This document shows positions 29,445-40,032 of a stretch of 60,000 nt of DNA, piece after piece. Source of the stretch: Mesostigma viride (taxonomy: Eukaryota; Streptophyta; Mesostigmatophyceae; Mesostigmatales; Mesostigmataceae). The stretch's first letter is position 1; each line of letters begins with the position of its first letter. The translations under genes and the position numbers were made by a program. The notes beneath the pieces were generated by a model. That model was given only the letters and a program-made list of their open reading frames with translations, did no database searches and was not told the origin of the DNA. The stretch lies in NCBI GenBank assembly GCA_009746045.1, contig RPFO01000076.1:1366114-1426113 (forward strand). The letters run 5' to 3'.

Positions 29445-31905
29445 TTAGACAGCTTGCTGAGATGGGTCCATCAGAGACTGAAGAACCTTGTACTGCACTG
29501 CTGCCTTCTGCACTAGCTTGGTCAAAGCATCAGCAGGATTGTCAACCCCAGGGATATGCTCAATATTGGCCAAGGAGGACAATTCCTTTAGAAGGAGATA
29601 ATCCAAGTCCCTACTTCTGGCCATCTGCCTGTGCACAAACTGCACCATCCCCATGGAGTCTGTTTTGAGAAGAGTGGTAAACTGAAGTGGCCAAGGAGTG
29701 TTAGAAGTCATCTGATGAAGCAACTCCTTCAGATAAAGGCTTGTGTGAATGCCTTCACAAATAGCCCTGCATTCTGCCACATCACTGCTGACAGCCACCC
29801 GTTTGTGCAGGCGACTAAACCAGCTCACCAAACTCCCCAGGCCTTCCTGTCTGAGCACAAAGAGCCCTGCAGCCCTGCCCCTGACCTTGGAGACCTGCCT
29901 GCTGTCCATTGAGCTATCCACATCCATGCAAATGGGTTGTGATAAATCCACTGCAGACAACAGAATGCCAGTCCTGACGAAGCCCTGACCTGATCAGCCA
30001 CCTTGGCAGACCCTAGCTCCATCAGCATGTCATCAGGCAACCTGGCTATGACCATAAGGTCTGGCCTTGAAATGCCTGCCACCCAAGCAACCATGCCCCT
30101 GACCATAGGACACAGTGCCTGTGTGATGACTGGAGGAAGCTTGCTAATGAGGGTTTCTTGATAATCATTACCCCCCACCAGCAGCATACGCCATTCCCCC
30201 CCCTTCTTCACCAGTGTGGCCTCCATGCCCACAAACAGCAGAGGCTCATTCTCCACCTGCCATTGCTCCCTACCCAGAGGAAACTTGGACTTAATGATGG
30301 AGATCAACTCCTTAAGCCACGACGTGGGAGCCAGCAGGTGCAGGTCATCCCCGTGCAGCGAAGCATACACTGGTAGGCCTTCCCATTGCCCCAGAAACAG
30401 ACAGGGGTCTACAGGGGAGACCTTCAAGTTGCAATGCTCCTTCAGGAAACGGTTGAGTGTCTCCCTCCAGATTATTGGACTTGACCTCAGGCCCTCCAGG
30501 CCCTTGAGGATTTTAAGGAACTCAGTGTGAATGTCCCTTTTCCATACAGCAGGCACCCTAACATAGAAAGGCGTCTTGCCCTCCCACTTTTCCTGGGCCA
30601 CCTCTGCATCCCCCTCCAGAAATGCCCTCTTGAAGTCTACCACCACTGAGCCATAGTCCAAGCCCTTGTTGAGAAGGCCTAGAAATACACACAGCAGCAG
30701 CCTCCAAGTGTCATGCAACATGCCAGGGGTATCCAACTCCTCAGCAGTGCACTCACCAGTACCCTTGAACTCATTCAGCACTGGCCTGACATGTGGTACC
30801 TTGACCCCGTCCACCTCCTTCATCTTGATGACAAACTTGAGCTTGAGTAGACGTCGTGCAGGAGGCAGGTCATTGACAGGTTCCACGCATTTCTTGGAGA
30901 TCCAGTCCTCCCCAGATTTAATCAGACCCAGTGTGACCTGGGGACACATAATGGGAGAGGACATGAGCTTCACCAGGCCTTGGTGGTTGATAGGGCTGTG
31001 TCCAGCAAGTGAGTGAGGACCAATGCCCAAACTGCTTGGATGACTAGCAGCTGGCAATATGAGGTCATCAACCAAGGGCTCCTGCCCCTGGCACACTTGC
31101 ACACGCTTAACCGACCTGGTTACTGCACGTGATAGGTGAGTGGTTCTGAAATTAATCAGTGGGACCTGACCAGCCCCTTCCTTAGTCAGGAGAGAGGACG
31201 TGATCACTACCCCATCCTGGCATAGGAAATTCTGCCCCAGAAGAGCAGGTCCTTGATAGCCCTCCAAGACACAAAAAGCAGTGTCCTGTCCAAGGATAGG
31301 AATAGATACCTCACCCAGTACCTTCACGTGTACCCCGCCACTGAAGTCAGACACAAACTGATAGCTGGGCTCAGACATGCTGTACCCTGCTGCAGCTCTG
31401 GTCCCAATGATGGAAACCTGAGAATTAGTGTCTACCTCTAAGGCAGTGTCCAGCCCCAGATTGCCATGCCACCTGAGCTTGGCTACCTTGGGCTGCTTCT
31501 TGGCCCTTTGCAGAGCCCCAATTAATCCAGCCAAACTAGTCCCCCTGGGCTTGGTTAGAGCCTTGGGCTTGACAGTTGACTCCCCAGCTGTTGACCTTGC
31601 AGCCTGTTCAACAAGTACCTCTGCAACCTGGCCAGGGCTGACAGATTCCCCTGCAACAGATGTGGTCGTTGCGTCAGTGATGCCACCTGGGACCTGAAAA
31701 TCCTGCAGATCCTGTGAGCCTTGTGCCTGACTGCCCTCATTCATCAGGTTAGGCTTGACATATGACCAACTCAGCCGGTGTACATGCTTTGGTTCGTCCT
31801 CCATGCTGACCAAGCATGCGTGGCTAGCTTCATCAACCTGGGTAACCACCCCAGGACTCCAGCTACCACGTTTGCCATACAGGCTCGGTTCCTTCCAAGC
31901 TAATA
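29445..31905 (-). pseudogene. Cop1 copy 1: integrase tail, retropepsin-like, RT, RNase H
   Basis: A 674-codon frame (31849-29825) plus a second frame to 29445. In order: an integrase C-terminal segment (HRLSWSYVKPNL); a retropepsin-like domain with VDTNSQVSIIG and, about 90 residues on, ALLGQNFLCQDGVVI; Copia RT blocks VVVDFKRAFLEGD (motif A), ILKGLEGLRSSPIIW and VYASLHGDDLHLL at the catalytic site; then RNase H blocks VDSSMDSR, SSDVAECRAI, KTDS and VDNPADALTKL. The protease sits after integrase, not before it. Frames break near 29960 by small indels relative to copy 2, and at 31900-31925 a scrambled stretch separates it from the integrase core. Confidence 0.82.
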
Positions 31906-32774
31906 CGGTCCCTCTGACCCACTGTTGGCTCCAGCATCTTCCAACCCCGGTTCTTCTCCCTCAGCTTGGCAAAGGTGACATGTGCAGCATGTTTCCAGCC
32001 CTCCAGCACATGTGGGGGGCACAGGCCATGATATAGACCCATTGGGCTGACAGCAACTCCATCATAGTAGAAATTGACCCTGCTGTTCAGCTGCTGCTCC
32101 ACGTTCCTCAACCATGCACTCCTGACAAGTGCAGGTGCAGACAAGGGTACCCAGTCTTCAGAGATTATCAATTTCTTGACCTCCTGGATTGCCCTCTCGA
32201 TAGCACCCTGCTGCCCATGAGCCTCCCTAGGTGTAACCAGCAACTCAGGAAGGGTGGGATCACCCTTGAGATGCTGAAACTGCATGTCCACCTGGATCCT
32301 TGTGGTAGGAAACTTGGCTCTCACATTCTGCAGGGCAGCCAGCAAGTACCTGTTCTTCATAGAAGGTAAATGCTCTAGCACCTTGTACTTTGTGTACCTG
32401 TCAACGCACACCAACAGTTGCATGCCCCTGATGTGTTGGATATCACACTGCAGATCACCAATGCCCTGAGGTAGAGCTTTGGCATGTGATTTCCTGGGCT
32501 TGTTGGAGGACAACTGGCACTTACACCGTGAGGCAGCTTGCTGGCACGCCTTGAGAAGGGGTGCCTTGCCCATACGGAAGGCAAAGTTGTTTGACAGAGA
32601 AGTGGCATGCCCAAACATGTTGTGGATCTGGGCACCCAACTCCTGGTACACGGAGGAAGCAGTCCCTGGCACAGTCAGGACTGTGCTGTCAGGTCAAGTC
32701 CAGCATCACCATGCTGACTTCCATCCATATTTGACTCAGAACCTGAGTCACCCTGCTCATGCCCAACAACCATC
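31863..32774 (-). pseudogene. Cop1 copy 1 integrase core
   Basis: A likely start MVVGHEQGDSG at 32774 leads, after a one-base frame change near 32693, into a zinc-binding HHCC region (IHNMFGHATS, then CKCQLSSNKP). The catalytic core follows, with Asp in GDLQCDIQHI, Asp in RIQVDMQF and Glu in GAIERAIQEV. The DDE triad would perform strand transfer of element DNA. The segment RSAWLRNVEQQLNSR follows, as in other Copia integrases. Against copy 2, the end of the frame is altered at VGQRD, where copy 2 continues VGQKVLAWKEP. Confidence 0.8.
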
Positions 32775-32780
32775 GTGGGC

Positions 32781-33169
32781 CGTTAGGAACTGCACTACAT
32801 CGCAGCTCCATAATGCATGGATACACGGAATAAAAGGAAAACGACGATGCAGGATTGAAGACTGCCGCCCCGACGGTTGTCAGTGCGTTGCTGTTGGTTA
32901 GCTCTCGCTTGTTATTCACGCTCTTTGCTGGACTGCAACGTGAGTGCGCAGACACAACAGCAGCAAGGTGCAACACAACAACAGCAACGAAAACGAAAAG
33001 AAAACTAACCGACCATCGCCGGATCTAGCTAATCTAATTCGACCATCGTCGACTTTACTATTGCAATATTCGTTAGTCCAATTGCGGCAAGTCCGACCAT
33101 CGCCGGAATGCCTGAACAATATTGCATTTACCTAACTACTCAGGCACGAAATGCAAATAGAAAAACAGA
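32781..33169 (-). other. Retroelement leader sequence
   Basis: A non-coding, CAACAG- and CGACCATCG-repeat-bearing stretch between the primer site and the Cop1 integrase. CGACCATCG occurs three times (about 33011, 33040, 33094). It probably belongs to the LTR at 33183. Confidence 0.45.
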
Positions 33170-33182
33170 CCTCCGATACCAG
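33170..33182 (-). promoter_or_regulatory. Primer-binding site next to the LTR at 33183
   Basis: On the minus strand, one base after the LTR, the sequence reads TGGTATCGGAGG. It resembles the initiator-Met tRNA site TGGTATCAGAGC used by many Copia elements. Confidence 0.6.
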
Positions 33183-33585
33183 TGTAACGTGCCAAACCCA
33201 TCGGCCAGGCACGTTGGGAAAGATCGTTTCTATCTACGGGACCATCGTCCCGGTTTGTTGCCTGCCTGAGAGGGAAAGGGAATCACTATACTATGGGCTA
33301 CTTGCTGTCATCACAGCGTAGGCCCAGAGGCATTATAATGATTACCTTCTTGTGTTCTTGCAATTGCAGTTGAACAAGACTATGCGTCAGACATGATTGT
33401 ATTAAAATGAATAGATTCGTAGCTCAGATTAACTGAGGTGGGTAAGTCCGCGGATTGGCGGACGACTGTCTTGTCCATCGTCCTCGCACGCCTTTATGCC
33501 AAGCAGTGCCACTAGGTCGGCACTGCTGTTCCAACCCTTGTGGCCCAGAACATTCCATGCGAATATTCCACGCCTAATTTACGCA
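33183..33585 (-). repeat. LTR (403 bp), 5' LTR orientation on the minus strand
   Basis: Starts TG and ends CA, near-identical to 14437-14841. A primer site follows on the minus strand, so it is a 5' LTR. The body it belonged to should run leftward, but Cop1 coding there has no matching 3' LTR, so the join is probably chimeric. Confidence 0.7.
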
Positions 33586-33598
33586 TGTCAATTTATTA

Positions 33599-33987
33599 TG
33601 CTTCCCTAGAATGGAAGCCCACCTTTTATAGCAACCACCTCTCCAGCCAACCCCTACCTGGGTGGCTGGGGTACGGGTTCTAGCACAAAAAATATTTTTT
33701 TCTAAAATTATTTTTTCTTTTGGTGCTATACGGCGTTGCATTCTCCACTCAGCAGGTTAGTCATAGATAAAATGAGCATAGCTCACCAAATCCATTTCTG
33801 GCCTGGCCTTGCTTTGCATGCATCACCACAAAACATTAAATTTATTACAATATGTGTGCTAGCTCTATACGGTGGAATAACACAGACATGTCTACCAGAT
33901 GGCAACAGTCGGCCATCTGTATGCTAGGGTGAGCACACTATGTGAATGTGCAGGGCCAGCCCACAGCAGCTGTGCCCCTGCTCTACC
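33599..33987 (-). repeat. PAT element C internal repeats A2 (truncated) and B1
   Basis: 33790-33987 is an inverted B copy and 33599-33789 an inverted A copy, lacking about its last 17 bases; B2 is missing. The order B1-A2 matches element B. TATA-like sequence at 33623-33630. Confidence 0.88.
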
Positions 33988-35342
33988 CACATCTCCTTAC
34001 ATGGCTAACAGCCGAAAATACGTAGGACATGCAAAAAAGAAAACTTAAACTACCTAGCTATGGGGGTACTTTGTCCCAACCCAGGTTCACCCTCGGGTTA
34101 TAGTTGAACCATTTCCCCCCTGACCTCCCACACAAGGGTGAGGTCATTTGATAGCTAAAAGACGAGAGATAAAAACAGGAGGACGTCAAAACTCGACGCC
34201 ACCGAAGTGGCGCCGGAAAGCCGCTGGGTCAAAACCCAGAGGGCGGGTGGGATGTCGCGCCCCAGGAGGCTGCGGTGGAGGCCAATGTAGCGCGTGACCG
34301 AGAGGGCCGAAGCCCACCGGCCGCGCAGCTGGATGGCCTCCGGCGACTCGCCAGCGATGGCGTCGTGCGTCGCCCCCCCATGCCGGAGGCTGTGAAAAGA
34401 AAACATCCCTGCGATGCCCATGCGGGCCTGCACAGCCTCCCACTGCTGCCTAGCCTGGCTGTACGTTAAGCCCCGAAAGAGGAGGGCATCCGGGGGCTGG
34501 CCAGCCGTCAGACGTCGCAGGAGCCACAAAGAAAGTGGATCCCGGACGAGGACGTGCTGGGCCGCCCCCTGCGCAGTTTTGGGGTTGCGCAGCACAAGGG
34601 CACCGACCATGGGCCCTGGCTCGAGAAGGGGGTGGCCGGGATGAGCCACATCCCGAACCCGCAGCCCTAGCGCCTTGCTAATGCGTAAATACCGCTGGAA
34701 AGCAATAATAATCAACGCACTCAAATGCACCTGTCGACGTGAAACTAGCAACAGGGCAGTGAAATAGCAAAGGCGCCAGGGCATAGGCGGAGGGCTGACA
34801 GCCGGAACAAGCCGCTGCCAACCTGCTAGCAGGCGGTCCGCCAGTACCCAATTCCGAACAATGTCGGGGTAGTACAGGTGCAGACAGGCCTTGGCATGCT
34901 GGCATAAGGGACGCCCCCGCCCGCCTCTGGCATGGTAGACAGCAGAAATCCACTCACAGAAAATGGCTTCCGCGTCAGCTGGGTCGACAGGGCCAGGTGG
35001 CGCCCACGCCACGTAGACAGCCGCCGCACGCCGGTACGCTGGCAAGGTAGACAGACACAGGGTTGACTGTGCCCTCCAAAAGTGCCAAGTCCCGAGGGCG
35101 TCGCGCCCCCTCAGGCCCAGGGTTGGGATGCACGTCACCACACCGGGTCAAGTCAGGAATCCAAGCGCCACGCCGACTGGCCTTGTCAGCTGGGTTGTGG
35201 TCGGTAGCCACCCAGACCCAGTGGCTCTGCATGTCGCCAGCCAGTGACAGAGCTCAGTAGCGCCGAACCAGCTGGTTGAGGCGGCCGGTAGGAAGACGAC
35301 CGCCCTCTGACAAACGCCCCCACTACAGCACTGGAGTCTACG
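33988..35342 (-). pseudogene. PAT element C: RNase H end, 2A-like motif, tyrosine recombinase
   Basis: An inverted relative of element B, visually well above 95% identical. It retains an open recombinase frame of 328 codons (35141-34155), with RISKALGLR, FHSLRHGGATHD and VTRYIGLHRS, so catalytic-type Arg, His, Arg and Tyr are present. It keeps the GGGG run that element B lost. Upstream it has lesions: a 4-base GTCT duplication just after the 2A-like motif, a TGA in the RNase H end, and a 4-base insertion in the CCGCCTC stretch. The C-terminus lacks the QALG segment before FDP (small deletion). Homology stops at 35342, inside RNase H, where Penelope-like sequence begins. Confidence 0.85.
35113..35139 (-). 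other. 2A-like motif GDVHPNPGP in PAT element C
   Basis: Identical to that of element B, in the same position. Confidence 0.6.
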
Positions 35343-35721
35343 ATGATCTTGTCATGGGTAATATTAAGATCGAGGTAATTGCAATGAGTATCCTCCGACG
35401 TGAGCTTTAATGTGAGGGACGCTTGCGTGTAGATGCCGCGCCAGCGGTGATATACAAATGGGTTGCGAAATCAGGGTTGTCGAAAGAAATGACATCATCA
35501 ATGTATCGACATGTGTGGATAAAACGCCTGATGAGAACATCATCGTTTGAGGCAATGAGATTCTCCATGAATGCGAGCTCATAATAAGTGTATAGATAGA
35601 GGTTTGCAAGGAGCCCGGCACAGTTAGTGCGCATAGGGATGCCGATAGCTTGTTGGTATACATTGCCCGCAAAACAAATGAAGGTGTTATCGACAAGATA
35701 AGAGATCCGATGAACAAGGTC
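35343..35721 (-). pseudogene. Penelope-like RT, C-terminal piece
   Basis: The minus strand reads FLVDLVHRISYLVDN, FICFAGNVYQQAIGIPM (RT motif B region), then CRYIDDVISFDNPDF with the YIDD catalytic site. In a second frame it reads GIYTQASLTLKL and NYLDLNITHDKII. These blocks are characteristic of Penelope-like element RTs. It is separated from its N-terminal half by the CACTA-like transposon and runs straight into PAT element C on its other side. No GIY-YIG endonuclease part is visible. Confidence 0.82.
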
Positions 35722-35733
35722 CACTAGGAACTC

Positions 35734-36078
35734 AATTTCTGAGAAAATTCTCAAAACCCTCAATTTTCTCACCTTTTGTGAGAATTTTTTGAGAAAATTG
35801 AGAAAAATCTCAATTTTTTTCCGCAAACGCTAGGCAAAAAATCTCACCAGGGTGAGATTTTGGTGACAAAAAGGGCGTTTTGGTGAGATTGGGGTGAGAA
35901 AAAACCCTAAAGTGAGAAAAAAGGTGAGAATGGGTGAGAAAAAGGCAGAAAGATTGAGAAAATTGAGAAAATTGAGAAGTTTCTCACCAACACGAGAAAA
36001 ATCACTAACACGAGAAAAATCACAAGTCAACGTGGTGAGAAATTTCTCACCAAGAGTGTAACACGAGAAAAATCATGA
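35734..36078. repeat. Left subterminal TGAGAA array of the CACTA-like element
   Basis: GTGAGAAA, TTGAGAAAATTGAGAAAA and ACACGAGAAAAATCAC words recur more than 20 times. The array resembles, in reverse complement, the right end. Confidence 0.8.
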
Positions 36079-36227
36079 GCTTTATTTCATTAAGTCCTTA
36101 ACGTGAAAAAAAAACTCAACACCACTTTGATATGCATTGTAGGGTGCACAAAGGTGCAATATAGGGTTGTCATACAATATAAAACAGCACATCATTCCAT
36201 AAACAATGCTGTCATGCCCAAATTAAA
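36079..36227. other. 3' flank of the CACTA-like ORF
   Basis: An AT-rich, non-coding stretch between the left array and the minus-strand ORF. It would hold that ORF's 3' untranslated region; no clear AATAAA is seen. Confidence 0.3.
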
Positions 36228-37187
36228 TCAAAAGTCATCTTCTTCAGAACTGCTGTCCGAGGGGTTGCTTGCATCAACATCATCTTCTGATGACATAGTG
36301 TCATCCCCACTAGTGTCGCAATAGTTCACAGCTTTACGCTGCCTTCCACTGGCCCTCTTTGCCATAGGGACCTCCTCAATTACAACGGTGGGCTGGCTAG
36401 GTCCAGCATCTGTGGGAGCACCACGCTTGCGGCTGCGCCCTCGAGCAGGTGCCTTGCCAGCGCGGCGCACCACGTCGCCATCACCTACGTCTGCCGCTGC
36501 CACCTTCTTCTTCTTCTTGGACCCCTTCTTCTTGCCTTTCTTCTTGCCACTAGGCGGTGGCATCGGCTCACCCTCCTCAATCACTTCAAACTGCGGCATG
36601 GTGGGGAAATCTGCTGCCACGCTGTGATACACATGGTTACTGAGGGAAGATTGCGCCTGGTGTGCCATGCTCCATGGCAGTTTGGCAGGGATTACCACCA
36701 TTTCGGGAGCATAGCATTCATCGACGACATACCCAACTGAGCTCACTGCACCTGGCAACACAAGGCGCGACGACCTGGGGGCCTGTGCGCTGCTGATGAC
36801 CACCAACCTCTCGTGGGGCAGGTGAGCGACATGAAGGCGATCAAAAAGCTCCACCTTCAACAACAGCTGCCATTCCCAGCCCCCTCGTGGGTACTCTAAC
36901 CTGGCCTTCAGAATGTGTGTGATGAAACCAAAGTCTACACCGCCCGGGCCATGCACCGCAACTCCCGCATTCTTGTGCCGCTTTCCCAGGGATTGGTCCG
37001 CAGCCTCTGTGCGGTAGTTGAACCCGTGTATCCTGACTTTGTGGAAAGAATCCGCGTAGCGCTTCACGCCCCCACACGCCGCTACAATGCCTTGCGGCAC
37101 AAGCGGCGTCAGGTTTAATGATGCCCATGCAATCACGTTGAACGTTGTGTCAGCACAGCGATCTCGCCTGCATTCAAACAAACGCAC
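36228..37187 (-). CDS. CACTA-element ORF with DUF4216-like region (319 codons)
   Basis: The pattern FHKVRIHGFNYRT, KRHKNAGVAVHG, VDFGFITHIL, then RLVLPGAVSSVGYVVDE and MVVIP follows the block order of DUF4216, a domain downstream of the Tnp2-type transposase in plant CACTA elements (V-x-I-x-G, tQNSGV, YYGxI, FxLAxQAxQVFYVxD). The match is by pattern, not alignment. The C-terminal third has a Lys run (GKKKGKKKGSKKKKK), an Arg-rich RGRSRKRG block, and an acidic Ser/Asp tail, as in chromatin-binding proteins. It may be the last exon of a larger transposase gene; the N-terminal catalytic part is not seen. A short repeat at 37144-37208 overlapping its start recurs at 37532-37599. Confidence 0.55.
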   Translation of the reverse strand: MRLFECRRDRCADTTFNVIAWASLNLTPLVPQGIVAACGGVKRYADSFHKVRIHGFNYRTEAADQSLGKRHKNAGVAVHGPGGVDFGFITHILKARLEYPRGGWEWQLLLKVELFDRLHVAHLPHERLVVISSAQAPRSSRLVLPGAVSSVGYVVDECYAPEMVVIPAKLPWSMAHQAQSSLSNHVYHSVAADFPTMPQFEVIEEGEPMPPPSGKKKGKKKGSKKKKKVAAADVGDGDVVRRAGKAPARGRSRKRGAPTDAGPSQPTVVIEEVPMAKRASGRQRKAVNYCDTSGDDTMSSEDDVDASNPSDSSSEEDDF

Positions 37188-37531
37188 ACCGATAACCCAG
37201 CAAAGAGTATTATTATTAAGTATTGGTTATTAAAAAAAATAGAACGGATACAACACAGGACGCTTTTACTGGCGGCAAGATCATGGCACCCGGATGGGTA
37301 AAACCAAACAAACTAGATATTAATTACTAGGGCTGGCTTTGTGACAGTAAAACATGATTGCATGGCTAATCCCAAGGCGCCTTTCAATAGGACTGAATTA
37401 AAATAACCAAAGCAGACGGCGTAAGTAGCATTTGCAAAAAACAAGGCTCACCAGTAGGCCTCGTCGCCATTCGCAGGGTCGCTGTAATCAGCCTTGGGAA
37501 GGGCATCTTCTCCCAGCAAATCCCTTGCGGC

Positions 37532-37599
37532 GCGTTGTGTCAGCACAGCGATCCCCCCTGCATCCAAACAAAGGCACACCGATAACCAAGCAAAGAGTA
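37532..37599. repeat. Direct repeat of 37144-37208
   Basis: GTTGTGTCAGCACAGCGAT and CACACCGATAAC recur in order, about 388 bp apart, inside the CACTA-like element. Confidence 0.75.
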
Positions 37600-37989
37600 T
37601 GCAAATGTGTAGCCTTGTTCATTGAAATTATGGCTGGCTTACGCAAAGAGCGACTGTAAGATGACCTATACAGTGGGGCCGGAAACAGCTTGCTTGATCA
37701 GGGCGTGTTTTTCGAGCTTCACTGGCCGGGAGTGTCTAGTGGTGAGAACCATTGCTGCGATCGCTTTCCCACCATTTACGAGGAAATACCCGCAAATGAA
37801 AAACCACTGAAACGGTCTAGCTAGTCAGTCATTACATTAGCCACATGCCATCATGCATGTTTCCAAACGTCCAGGAACTGCACACGGTGCAAATGCCATT
37901 TGCAGTGCAAAAATCCAGAGGACACGACCTCATTGCTTCATATTTGTATGCAGAAGACTAAAAAAGTAACATGCATTAATGGCCCGCAT

Positions 37990-38095
37990 GCATAAAGGGC
38001 CTGAATTCTGATGCGGGCCCAACGGCAGCACCGCCAAAGCAGATAAGGGCCCGCAGTCTGATGCGGGCCCCACGGCACCACCGCCATAGCAGAGC
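37990..38095. repeat. About 53-bp tandem duplication
   Basis: TCTGATGCGGGCCC followed by ACGGCA(G)CACCGCCA recurs twice in tandem. Confidence 0.75.
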
Positions 38096-39227
38096 TCGAA
38101 GGTCGTGGTGCGCGTGAAACGTACGTATGCCCTTTGTCGGTAGGTGCCGTTGGGGTCAAATTGGGTGCCGCCAAAATCGGGCCGACGCGTCAATAGACTG
38201 AGGCCGTCGATGAGAGCCATCATGCGGCTTGGGGAACTTCAGCTAAGTTAACTTAACGCAAACCACTGGTCGCCCGCGTCGGGAACCGGCCCAACGGCTC
38301 TCCCGCAACAGAAAATAACGCGGCATACTGCATACGTCGTCGGATTGTTACATTTCGACGGTCAAGATTTCATGATGAGGTTTGCGTTCAATTTGCCGCA
38401 GTTTGCCGCCCAGAGAAAGTAGTTGTTGGACTCGTTGCCCACGATGAAACACAATCAAGCAAGCCGTTTCCGGACCCACCGAGTAGGTCATGTAGTCGCT
38501 CTTCACGTCAGCCAGCCGTAATTTCAATGCACAAGGCTACACATTTCCATCTCCATTCATATTCATAATCCTGCACGACTCGAAAACGCGGACAAGATAA
38601 CGGCAGGCTCGAGCTACCATGGTCCGGATTCTCCCGATTTCTGGCCTGCGCTGGTTGTCTCCTTGATATTGGCAACTCTCTCCGGTAAGAGATTTTCCGC
38701 AGTTTGGCTGTTTCGAAACGTTCATTACGTGAGATGCCTTCGGATCAGGAGACTCACACAGCCGCGAAATCATGCCAAAGGTCATATGTTCGATCCCTTG
38801 CTGGTAGCTTCTGAGCTTTCTTATTTTCTGTGTTCCGCGGAATCTCAGATTTGGGCCGCTAGCGTTTTCACGCTTGTTGCTTTCTGATCCGACGACAACG
38901 TTGTGCCTTGCTCGTGTGACATCTGGCGCATGGTGTGATTCATGTGTATGGTGCTGCCTTGCCACATGGGGCTGCTTTGCCATAAGAGTGAGTGTTGGGT
39001 TCTACACATTTGCTGCATGGACCGTTAGGTGCTGGTGAGCTCTTCCTTGTAGAACGCTTACATCTATGTCAAGGATCTGATTTCTTTTCCTCTTGCGTAT
39101 ATTGTGTCGGTTTGCTTTATTTCTTGCAGGGACCACGAGAGTAAAATGCAAGCGGTTCCACTTTCAAGTCAGCATGTGACGCCCTGTCGACCGGCCCGCT
39201 TTGTTAGCTAGCTACCATATAGTATTT
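38096..39227. other. Unassigned interior of the CACTA-like element
   Basis: A minus-strand open frame of 148 codons at 38537-38983 has no recognised motif. It is Cys/Met/Arg-rich and may be an exon or chance. GGTAAGAGATTT near 38685 resembles a plus-strand splice donor. Otherwise featureless. Confidence 0.35.
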
Positions 39228-39395
39228 GATGATAGGCATTGAATGCGGAAGATGTCATAACGCCATAACAGACTGTGTTGAACAGGCATTGAATGCCGAA
39301 GATGTCATAACGCCATAACAGACTGTGTTGAAAAGGCATATTTGAATGCCGAAGATGTACATAACGCCATAACAGTGTTGAATAGTTGAATCAAT
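39228..39395. repeat. About 60-bp tandem repeat, three units
   Basis: Each unit contains GAATGC(G/C)GAAGATGT and CATAACGCCATAACAG, with GTGTTGAA at its end. Confidence 0.85.
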
Positions 39396-39539
39396 GGGTT
39401 CTTGCAGCTGTAAACATTAAAATTATTCAAACATTTAATGAAAAAATCATTATTGTTCGTGCTGTTTTGAACAGCGGTTGTTACTGGCACTGCATGCATG
39501 TGTCTGCTGCCAGCATATTGCATTATGGGTGTGTTTTTC

Positions 39540-39878
39540 AGCGCTGTGTTTTCTCACTTTTCTCACTTTTCTCACGTCCTGTTTTTCTCACTTTTCTCAC
39601 TTTTCTCACGTCCTGATTTTCTCACTTTTCTCACGTTTCACACCTCCCGTTTTTCTCACTTATCTCACGTCCTGTTTTTTGAGATTTTTCTCACGTTTTT
39701 CCCCTTTTTTCACCTTTTTGGGGCAATCTCACCCGGGTGAGAAACGTGTTTTCTCACCCATTCTCACCCCATTCTCACCCTTTTTTCTCACCTTTCTCAC
39801 CCATTCTCACCCATTTCTCACCCTTTTTCTCACCTTTCTCACCCTTTTTCTCACCATTTCTCACCCATTCTCAAAGCC
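39540..39878. repeat. Right subterminal TTCTCA array of the CACTA-like element
   Basis: TTCTCACTTTTCTCAC and CACCCATTCTCACC words are repeated throughout. In reverse complement they match the left array, giving inverted symmetry. Confidence 0.8.
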
Positions 39879-39890
39879 GAGTTCCTAGTG

Positions 39891-40032
39891 CGATCAGCCT
39901 TCGTGATTATAAGCATCCCGCACGATAATTAATTAATCCCGCACGATAGCACCTGCCGCAATCCCTGAGAGCCACGTTGCCGTGGGCTTGGTCTGAGAAA
40001 CGCGCACGTGCAGGTGGTTGCGCCCGTGAGGC
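39891..40032 (-). pseudogene. Penelope-like element, linker next to the CACTA insertion
   Basis: It should encode the RT segment between YDFTTLYT and FLVDLV, but it contains stops and a duplicated CCCGCACGATAATTAATTAAT-like phrase, so it is decayed. Confidence 0.5.

Larger units (their letters stand above)
27893..32780 (-). mobile_element. Copia-like element Cop1, copy 1 (5' end lost)
   Basis: It runs right to left: integrase, retropepsin-like domain, RT, RNase H, then about 1.5 kb of non-coding 3' sequence. The non-coding part and coding part recur at 44640-44845, 48039-50370 and 58021-60000 (copy 2) with few differences. No gag is found, and the 5' side ends near 32780, next to a leader belonging to the LTR at 33183. 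Its own LTRs cannot be delimited, because only one end is visible in either copy. The 3' part has repeated ATCAATTG and GGCGCGC words (28130-28370). Confidence 0.75.
35722..39890. mobile_element. CACTA-like DNA transposon, 4.17 kb
   Basis: The ends are CACTAGGAACTC (35722-35733) and its reverse complement GAGTTCCTAGTG (39879-39890). CACTA termini define the En/Spm (CMC) group. Subterminal arrays of TGAGAA words point inward from both ends. It splits a Penelope-like element. The expected 3-bp target duplication is not visible, and the left TIR could overlap RT codons (EFLVD), so the left boundary is less sure than the right. An internal ORF resembles a conserved CACTA-associated domain. Confidence 0.68.

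Noticed and set aside
33183-33585. This LTR as the true LTR of Cop1
   Set aside because: Both Cop1 copies end at their 3' side in shared sequence unrelated to this LTR, so it cannot be the matching pair.
35719-39893. 3-bp target duplication for the CACTA-like element
   Set aside because: The flanks read GTC on the left and CGA on the right; they do not match, so I did not claim one.
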